Source: an uncultured Clostridium sp. (lineage in GTDB: Bacteria > Bacillota > Clostridia > Lachnospirales > Lachnospiraceae). From it: 17,170 bases of DNA. The position numbers were made by a program, and so were the translations under genes. Numbering within the stretch: position 1 is the first letter of the stretch; the number at the start of each line of letters is the position of its first letter. The DNA lies in the NCBI GenBank assembly GCA_900555045.1, contig USJW01000107.1, positions 1 through 17,170 on the forward strand, read 5' to 3'. The notes under the pieces are model-generated. The model worked only from the letters and a program-made list of their open reading frames with translations, was not told where the DNA came from and did not search any database. Shown here piece after piece: positions 6,999-12,419 of the stretch.

Positions 6999-8843
6999 AT
7001 GGCAGAGGAAATGAAAACGGCGGGAAGCCAAGAGGGCATGGAAGCGGTTTTTCAGGCCGCTGAGGCGGGCGATGCCGAGCGGCTTCGGTATCTGATCGAG
7101 TACACGGCGGTCAACCTGTGTGAGCGGGACAAAGCGTACCGTTCGGCGCTTCACCGGGCGATCCGGTCCGGCAGCCTCGAGGTGGTCCGCTACCTGGTGG
7201 AGCGTGTGGGATTGAGCCCGCTGTCCGGGGACCGGTCGGGCGTGACGCCCTATGACCTGGCGCACCGGCTGGGTGATGAGGGAATTTTGGCGTATTTTGA
7301 GGAGGTCTGCGGATTTTCCTGGCAGGAGAGCTACCACAATCCGGTGCGGCGGGGCTTTTATCCGGACCCGTCGGTGATCCGGGTGGGCGATGACTTTTAT
7401 ATGGTGAACTCCTCATTCTGCTTTTTTCCGTGTATCCCGGTGTCTCACTCCAGGGATCTCATCCACTGGCAGGTGATCGGCTATGCCATCGCGAGGCCGG
7501 AATACGCGAAGCTTGACGGGCTGGACGGCGGAAGAGGGTACTGGGCGCCGGATATTTCCTTCAGCGGCGGGAGGTTTTATGTGACTGCCACCCTGCGGCT
7601 GAACGAGGGAATGGGGGAGAAGCGGGTCCAGATGGTCACGTCCTCGGACCGGCCGGAGGGGCCATACGACGAGCCCTCGTGGATCCATGAGGACGGGATC
7701 GACCCCTCAATTTTCCACGATTCGGACGGGCGCAAGTACATGCTGTTAAACCGCGGCGCCAGGATTCTGGAGCTGAGCCGGGACTGCAGGCGGCAGATAT
7801 CCCCGGCCAGGCTGCTGTGGTACGGGGATTGGAAGCGGACTCCGGAGGGGCCCCACCTGCTGCGCAGAGGGGATTTTTACTACCTGTTTATGGCTGAGGG
7901 AGGAACCGGGTCGGGGCATCGGATTACGGTGGCCCGCGCGGCAGAGCTTATGGGGCCCTATGAGCCGTGCCCCTACAATCCCATTCTGATACAGAGGGAC
8001 GAGCGCGCGCTGCTGCAGTGCTGCGGGCACGGAAAGCCGGTGGAGCTGGGTGACGGAAGCTGGTGTATCCTGTATCTGTGCGCACGCCGTTCGGAGGAAG
8101 GATGGGCGGTTTTGGGCCGGGAGACGGCTTTAGATCCGCTGGAGTGGACGGCGGACGGCTGGCCTCTCATCAATCACGGGCGTGGGCCCTCGGTGCAGCA
8201 GAGGCGGCCGGCTGGAACGTGGGAGCCGGAGGAAGAGAGGCAGCCCGAGGGGGGATACCCGCTCTGGATGGGGCGCTCTTGGATGACGCCCCGGGCACTT
8301 TCGCGGGAGCGGATTTTGTGCCGGGATGGGAAACTGCGCCTTCTGGGACAGGCGGAGGATTTGTGTTCGGTCCGCTGCAGCAGCGTCCTTGTGGAGCGCC
8401 AGAGTGAGTTCCGGTTTGAGGCGGTCTGCGAGCTTCTGGTGCCGGAGCTCGCGGAGGGCGAAAGCTTTGGGGTGACCTGCTACTATGACGAGAACAGCTA
8501 TATTAAATACGGGATCGGCGTGCAGGATGAGGCGTACGGCATACTGCTTCAGGAGTATGTGGGCGACGGATACCGCAGCAGCCGGTTCGACCGCATTTTG
8601 ACGGAGGATGGGCTTACCGGGAGAACGCTTGGGCTGCGGATTGAGACCGACGGGCTTTCGCGCACATTTTCGTGGAATCTGGGCGATGGCTGGAAAGTCA
8701 CCGGAACATTAGAGGACACCCGGTATCTCAGCAGCGAAGGCCTGGTGAAGGGGAAGCGGTTTACCGGAGCGACCCTTGGCATGTATGTGCACGGGCCGTT
8801 CTGGGGGACATTCACCCGCTGGGACTCAAAATATATGGAATAA
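6999..8843 (+). CDS. Intracellular GH43 glycosidase with N-terminal ankyrin-repeat domain
   Basis: A 614-residue protein with three parts. Residues about 14-106 form two to three ankyrin-like helical repeats (AVFQAAEAGDAERLRYLIEY; ALHRAIRSGSLEVVRYLVE; TPYDLAHRLGDEGILAYF). Residues about 115-410 are a five-bladed GH43 domain with the catalytic triad visible: general base D123 in YPDPSVIR, D235 in GIDPSIF, and general acid E283 in TPEGPHLL. WAPD and GHGKPV are also family-typical. The rest resembles the beta-sandwich that follows GH43 xylosidases. No signal peptide is present, so it should act in the cytosol on imported beta-xylosides or alpha-arabinofuranosides; the linkage is not certain. I chose the ATG at 6999 because GGGAG (6989-6993) is 5 bases upstream and earlier starts fall inside the SDR gene. 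The ankyrin head is unusual for this family. Confidence 0.88.
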   Translation: MAEEMKTAGSQEGMEAVFQAAEAGDAERLRYLIEYTAVNLCERDKAYRSALHRAIRSGSLEVVRYLVERVGLSPLSGDRSGVTPYDLAHRLGDEGILAYFEEVCGFSWQESYHNPVRRGFYPDPSVIRVGDDFYMVNSSFCFFPCIPVSHSRDLIHWQVIGYAIARPEYAKLDGLDGGRGYWAPDISFSGGRFYVTATLRLNEGMGEKRVQMVTSSDRPEGPYDEPSWIHEDGIDPSIFHDSDGRKYMLLNRGARILELSRDCRRQISPARLLWYGDWKRTPEGPHLLRRGDFYYLFMAEGGTGSGHRITVARAAELMGPYEPCPYNPILIQRDERALLQCCGHGKPVELGDGSWCILYLCARRSEEGWAVLGRETALDPLEWTADGWPLINHGRGPSVQQRRPAGTWEPEEERQPEGGYPLWMGRSWMTPRALSRERILCRDGKLRLLGQAEDLCSVRCSSVLVERQSEFRFEAVCELLVPELAEGESFGVTCYYDENSYIKYGIGVQDEAYGILLQEYVGDGYRSSRFDRILTEDGLTGRTLGLRIETDGLSRTFSWNLGDGWKVTGTLEDTRYLSSEGLVKGKRFTGATLGMYVHGPFWGTFTRWDSKYME

Positions 8844-8859
8844 TTTAGGAGTAATGGGC

Positions 8860-10200
8860 ATGGGACACGAAAAATTTCACTATAAGAGTGTGGAGGACAT
8901 ATTGGCGCGGGCGGAGGAGCTGGGCGTTCATCTGCCGTTTGCAAGAGATACCTCCATTTTAAAGGAACCGCTTTCCTTCGGGACGGTGACGTTGCAGAAC
9001 CGGCTGGGTATCGCGCCCATGGAGGGAGCGGACGCGCTGCCGGACGGATCCCCCTCGGAGCTGACGGCCCGCCGTTATGTCAGGGAGGCGGAGGGCGGAA
9101 GCGGGATGATCTGGTTTGAGGCCATCTCCATTGTGCCCGAGGGGCGCTCCAGCGCTCACCAGCTCATGCTTACGCGGGAGAATCTGGAGGCGTACAAGGA
9201 GCTCACCTGGAAGGTCAAGGAGGCGGGCAGGAAGCAGAACGGTTTTGCACCGTACCTGGTGATGCAGGCAAACCACAGCGGCCGCTACTCCAACCCGGAC
9301 GGGAGACCGGCGCCGCTCATCGCGTACCGGCACCCGGAGTATGAGAAGCTGCGGAAAGCGGACGACAGCTGCATCGTGACCGATGATTACCTGAAGGCGC
9401 TGGAGGAAAAATTCGGGGAGGCGGCGCTTCTCGCAAGGGAGGCGGGGTTTGACGCCGTGGACATCAAGTCCTGCCACGGCTACCTCCTGGCGGAGCTCTC
9501 CTCGGCGTACAACCGCCCGGGAATCTACGGCGGCAGCTTTGAGAACCGGACCAGGCTTCTCAGAAACGGCATTGCGGCGGCGAAGGCGTGGGAGACGGAT
9601 AAATTCATGGTGACCGCCCGGATCGGCATTTTCGACGGCTGCGGCTACCCCTACGGGTTTGGTGTGAGGGCGGACGGCGAAGCGGTGTTTGATCCCGAGG
9701 AGCCGGTGCGGCTGATCCGCGCGCTGTACGAGGAGGATCACATTCCCATGGTGAACCTGACAATGGGAAATCCCTATGTCACGACCCATGTGACCCGGCC
9801 GTATGACCACGGGAAGTACATTCCCGACGAGCATCCCCTGGTGGGAGTCGCGCGGATCATCGGCGGCATCGGCGCCGTCAAGCGGGCGGTTCCGGGGATG
9901 GTGGTATCCGCCTCCGGGCCGTCGTATCTGCGGCAGTTCTCGGATTTATTCGCGGCGGGAGCCATCGGGGAGGGCCTGTGCGACCAGATGCTGTTTGGCC
10001 GCATGTCCTTTGCCAACCCGACGTTCCCCAGGCAGATTTTTGAGAGCGGCCGGATGGACCCGAAGAAGACCTGCGTGGCCTGCGGAAAATGCGGGGATCT
10101 GATCCGGGCGGGCAAGCCCACCGGGTGCGTGGTGAGGGATACGGAGACATATTTGAAATATTACAGGGAATTCCAGGAGGAAAACCGGGAAACTAAATAA
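8860..10200 (+). CDS. NADH:flavin oxidoreductase / Old Yellow Enzyme family with 4Fe-4S site
   Basis: A 446-residue FMN TIM-barrel enzyme related to the N-terminal half of 2,4-dienoyl-CoA reductase and BaiCD. It shows NRLGIAPMEGADALPDG (47-63), QANHSGR with H139, SCHGYLL with H206, and an Fe-S motif C405-x2-C408-x2-C411-x11-C423. FadH has CxxCxxxC at the same place, so one spacing residue is missing here. The C-terminal FAD/NAD(P)H module of the full-length (about 650-residue) relatives is absent. Such enzymes reduce activated C=C bonds of enoates, bile acids or flavonoids, or act on sugar-derived enones. I chose the ATG at 8860 because GGAG (8848-8851) is 8 bases upstream; the ATG at 8854 is only 2 bases from it. 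It is the last gene of the operon, followed directly by a terminator. Confidence 0.87.
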   Translation: MGHEKFHYKSVEDILARAEELGVHLPFARDTSILKEPLSFGTVTLQNRLGIAPMEGADALPDGSPSELTARRYVREAEGGSGMIWFEAISIVPEGRSSAHQLMLTRENLEAYKELTWKVKEAGRKQNGFAPYLVMQANHSGRYSNPDGRPAPLIAYRHPEYEKLRKADDSCIVTDDYLKALEEKFGEAALLAREAGFDAVDIKSCHGYLLAELSSAYNRPGIYGGSFENRTRLLRNGIAAAKAWETDKFMVTARIGIFDGCGYPYGFGVRADGEAVFDPEEPVRLIRALYEEDHIPMVNLTMGNPYVTTHVTRPYDHGKYIPDEHPLVGVARIIGGIGAVKRAVPGMVVSASGPSYLRQFSDLFAAGAIGEGLCDQMLFGRMSFANPTFPRQIFESGRMDPKKTCVACGKCGDLIRAGKPTGCVVRDTETYLKYYREFQEENRETK

Positions 10201-10209
10201 TGGAAAAAG

Positions 10210-10281
10210 AAAAAGGCCCCAGCTTTGTGTGCGGTGCGGGAGGGTGAGAACCCCGGACACAGAGCGCGAGGGCCTTTTTTT
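10210..10281 (+). terminator. Rho-independent terminator of the catabolic operon
   Basis: It starts 10 bases after the stop of the OYE gene. Arms AAAAAGGCCC (10210-10219) and GGGCCTTTTT (10270-10279) pair, with the T run reaching 10281. A second nested stem pairs GCTTTGTGT (10222-10230) with ACACAGAGC (10257-10265) through one G-U pair, and a small GGG/CCC stem caps it. The A-run on the left arm would let it work on the opposite strand too. Confidence 0.88.
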
Positions 10282-10477
10282 GATGGGAAATTGGGAGACT
10301 GGGAGAAAAAACTGGTTCTTGTATGATGGGGGAAAGTGTGATATTCTATAGCCATGTCAGCGTTTCTTTCGCTGCGCCGAGCCGGATCTGGGCTCGAATT
10401 TATGAATCTGAAATTCTGGCGATTCGCCGGTAATTCAAGACGTGAAAAAAGCAGTTGGATATTGGGCGGCGTCATTC
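10282..10477. other. Gene-free leader between the operon terminator and the rpn promoter
   Basis: No convincing gene is present. It contains a 6-bp hairpin CGAGCC/GGCTCG (10378-10395), an 11-base near-perfect palindrome GGCGATTCGCC (10418-10428), and a second, weaker promoter-like pair TTGTAT-N17-TATTCT (10319-10347). The open frame from the ATG at 10354 has no ribosome binding site and overlaps the rpn start out of frame, so it is not called. The palindromes could be regulator sites for rpn or chance. Confidence 0.4.
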
Positions 10478-10506
10478 TTGCATTTTACAGGGATGTTTTT
10501 TATAAT
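10478..10506 (+). promoter_or_regulatory. Sigma-A promoter of the rpn gene
   Basis: A -35 TTGCAT (10478-10483), a 17-base spacer and a perfect -10 TATAAT (10501-10506). The predicted start is near 10513, giving a leader of about 43 bases with AGGAGG (10547-10552) just before the ATG at 10556. This makes rpn an independent unit from the upstream operon. Confidence 0.75.
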
Positions 10507-10555
10507 ACTGGTAAAGAGCCTGCAGTCCCATCTCCAACCGTAGAACAGGAGGAAG

Positions 10556-11548
10556 ATGGGGAAGAAGGACATTGCCCTGGCGCGTTTCTTTGAGGATGAG
10601 GAGCGGTATGCGGATCTGATCAACGCGTTTGTGTTTAAGGGGCGGCAGGTGGTGCGCGCGGCGGATATCACGGAGAGAGATACCCCCGCCACCGGGGTGT
10701 TTAAGCGGATCAGGGAAAAGTTTACTGTACAGAAGTACCGGGATGTGCTCCGGCGGGTGGCCCTGGGCACGGAATTCGTGCTGATCGGCCTTGAAAATCA
10801 GGACGAGGTGCACTATGCCATGCCGGTGCGCGTGATGCTGCAGGACGCGGCGGGGTATGACGAGCAGCTTCGGCGGATCCGCCGGGAGAACCGGAGGCGC
10901 GGGGAGCTGCGTGGTGCGGAATTTCTGGGCGGATTTTCCAAAAAGGACTGCCTTTTGCCGGTACTCACGCTGGTGCTCTATTACGGCAGGAAGCCCTGGG
11001 ACGGAGCGAGGGAGCTGCGGCAGATGATGGGCGAAAATCCCCTCCCGCGGCCGCTGCGCCACATGATCAACAATTACCGGATCCATGTGCTGGAGGTGCA
11101 GCGCTTCCGGGAGATCGAGCGGTTTAGGACGGATCTCTATGAGGTGATCGGATTTATCCAGCGGGCGGGCGACAAGGAACGGGAGCGAAGGTTCTCGGAG
11201 GAACGCCAGAGCCGCTTTGAGTCCATGGACGAGGATGCGTACGATGTGATTACAGCCGTGACCGGCTCGGACGAGCTGGAGGCTGTGAAGGAGAAATACA
11301 GGGAAGAAGGAGGGAAGATTAATATGTGCGAGGCGATACGCGGGATGATTGAGGATGGGAAGCTTGCTGGAAGGCAGGAAGGACTGTCCTTAGGCATGCG
11401 AGAGGGAAAACAGCAGGGAGAGCTGGAGAAGGCCAAAACAGTGGCCCGCAACATGTACCGGCGCGGAATGTCGGCGGAGGATGCGGCGGCGATCTGTGAG
11501 ATAGAACAGAGGCAGGTTTTGGAGTGGTTTGAGGAGTGGAGCCGGTGA
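10556..11548 (+). CDS. Rpn-family PD-(D/E)XK nuclease (recombination-promoting nuclease / putative transposase)
   Basis: A 330-residue member of the Rpn/YhgA-like family common in Lachnospiraceae. The nuclease core is N-terminal: RYADLINAFVFKG (D20), QKYRDVLRR (D63), and LIGLENQDEVHYAMPVRV with the E80-x-Q82 pair typical of this PD-(D/E)XK branch. The C-terminus from about 257 is an E/G/R/K-rich linker (GRQEGLSLGMREGKQQGELE) followed by a small helical domain (MSAEDAAAICEIEQRQVLEW). Enterobacterial relatives are DNA endonucleases linked to RecA-independent recombination and to phage defence. AGGAGG at 10547-10552 is close (3 bases) to the ATG. It has its own promoter. No terminal inverted repeats were found, so nothing here suggests that it moves as a transposon. 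A possible second product from an internal start is listed separately. Confidence 0.87.
   Translation: MGKKDIALARFFEDEERYADLINAFVFKGRQVVRAADITERDTPATGVFKRIREKFTVQKYRDVLRRVALGTEFVLIGLENQDEVHYAMPVRVMLQDAAGYDEQLRRIRRENRRRGELRGAEFLGGFSKKDCLLPVLTLVLYYGRKPWDGARELRQMMGENPLPRPLRHMINNYRIHVLEVQRFREIERFRTDLYEVIGFIQRAGDKERERRFSEERQSRFESMDEDAYDVITAVTGSDELEAVKEKYREEGGKINMCEAIRGMIEDGKLAGRQEGLSLGMREGKQQGELEKAKTVARNMYRRGMSAEDAAAICEIEQRQVLEWFEEWSR
11324..11548 (+). CDS. Candidate intragenic small protein from the rpn 3' end (RpnS-like)
   Basis: Within rpn and in the same frame, AAGGAGGG (11307-11314) lies 9 bases before the ATG of residue 257. Translation from it would give a 74-residue protein beginning MCEAIRGMIEDGK and ending at the rpn stop. 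It contains the charged linker and the helical tail but none of the nuclease core. In E. coli, separately translated C-terminal fragments of rpn genes (RpnS) block the toxicity of the full-length nuclease. The same layout here is suggestive only. Purine-rich E/G codons can produce Shine-Dalgarno-like strings by chance, and the corresponding residues (REEGGKIN) may simply be part of the long protein. Confidence 0.4.
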   Translation: MCEAIRGMIEDGKLAGRQEGLSLGMREGKQQGELEKAKTVARNMYRRGMSAEDAAAICEIEQRQVLEWFEEWSR

Positions 11549-11570
11549 GAGAGGCGCTCCACGATTCGGC

Positions 11571-11599
11571 TTTACAACGGAATTATTCTCTGATACAAT
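11571..11599 (+). promoter_or_regulatory. Promoter of the pth-mfd unit with extended -10
   Basis: A -35 TTTACA (11571-11576), a 17-base spacer, and a -10 TACAAT (11594-11599) preceded by TGA, that is, an extended TGn -10. The predicted start is near 11606, two bases before a strong inverted repeat. The leader to the pth ATG would be about 100 bases. Confidence 0.65.
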
Positions 11600-11607
11600 G
11601 GATAAAC

Positions 11608-11644
11608 AGCGTTAGATACCCCCTATGCGGGCGCATCTAACGCT
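11608..11644 (+). repeat. Inverted repeat / 5' mRNA stem-loop upstream of pth
   Basis: Perfect 10-bp arms AGCGTTAGAT (11608-11617) and ATCTAACGCT (11635-11644) enclose a 17-base interior in which CCC and GGG can pair around TATGC. No T run follows (TTAAACGCG), so it is not a standard terminator. Given the predicted start near 11606, the transcript would begin with this hairpin, which could protect the 5' end. As DNA, it could instead be a repressor site. Confidence 0.6.
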
Positions 11645-11708
11645 TAAACGCGTGTTGCGATTTGATGCCGGATGGCCGGGCGAGCACTGGCAATAGAAGG
11701 AACGGAAT

Positions 11709-12344
11709 ATGAGCGGATTTTTGGAAAGAATAAAAGGTGTGTTTCACAGGAAAGAAGAGGACGACAAGGTTATGTATATCATCGCAGGACTGGGCAATCC
11801 GTCGAAGGAGTATGAGGGAACCCGGCACAACGTGGGGTTTGAGGTGATCGATGTGCTGGCGGACCGGCTGTTTACAGCGGTTGAGGAGAAGAAATTTAAG
11901 GGGTATTACGGCAAGGCGGTGATCGGCGGGGAGAAGGTGATCCTTCTAAAGCCGCAGACGTTCATGAATCTGAGCGGGGAGAGCGTGCGCGCGGCCGCGG
12001 ATTTCTATAAGGTGGATCCGGATCATATTATAGTAGTGTACGACGATGTGAGCCTGGACGTGGGTCAGCTGCGCATCCGCACCAAGGGGAGCGCCGGGGG
12101 ACATAACGGGATCAAGAATATTATCGCCCATCTGGGCACGCAGGAGTTCCCGCGCGTGAAGGTGGGGGTTGGAAATAAGCCGCCCAGGATGGACCTGGCG
12201 GACTATGTGCTCAGCCGGTTCTCGAAGGAGGACCGCAGCGTGATGGAGGGCGCCTTCAAGGAGGCGGCGGAGGCGGTGGAAGCCTACATCAAGGAGGGCG
12301 CCGACGTGGCGATGAACCGGTTTAACGGGCACAAGGGGCAGTGA
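11709..12344 (+). CDS. pth: Peptidyl-tRNA hydrolase (Pth)
   Basis: The enzyme releases peptides from peptidyl-tRNA dropped by ribosomes, recycling tRNA in the cytosol. Core motifs are clear: IIAGLGNP (24-31), GTRHNVGF with the catalytic His H40, FMNLSG with N87, VVYDDVSLDVG with D112, and GHNGIKN with N133. The start is ambiguous. The ATG at 11709 has AGAAGGAA (11695-11702) 6 bases upstream and gives 211 residues with a charged 21-residue leader. The ATG at 11772 starts exactly where most Pth proteins begin (MYIIAGLGNP, 190 residues) but has a poorer site. I list the longer form on ribosome-site strength. mfd follows 63-75 bases later, the pth-mfd order familiar from Firmicutes, and both probably share the promoter at 11571. 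Confidence 0.95.
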   Translation: MSGFLERIKGVFHRKEEDDKVMYIIAGLGNPSKEYEGTRHNVGFEVIDVLADRLFTAVEEKKFKGYYGKAVIGGEKVILLKPQTFMNLSGESVRAAADFYKVDPDHIIVVYDDVSLDVGQLRIRTKGSAGGHNGIKNIIAHLGTQEFPRVKVGVGNKPPRMDLADYVLSRFSKEDRSVMEGAFKEAAEAVEAYIKEGADVAMNRFNGHKGQ

Positions 12345-12419
12345 GCACTGCCGGAGTGTGCGGACAGGCCGGGCGGTGTCAGGCTTTTTGAACCGTGACG
12401 AGGAAAGGTGAGGGAGACC

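Noticed and set aside
10354..10593. 79-codon open frame upstream of and overlapping the rpn start
   Set aside because: No ribosome binding site, no recognisable motif, contains the rpn promoter and overlaps the rpn start in another frame.
10556..11548. rpn as part of an insertion sequence
   Set aside because: No terminal inverted repeats or target duplications seen around the gene, although the family is often named putative transposase.
11536..11562. Inverted repeat GTGGAGC/GCTCCAC spanning the rpn stop codon
   Set aside because: 7-bp stem with a 13-base loop and no T run; too weak to call a terminator and largely within coding sequence.
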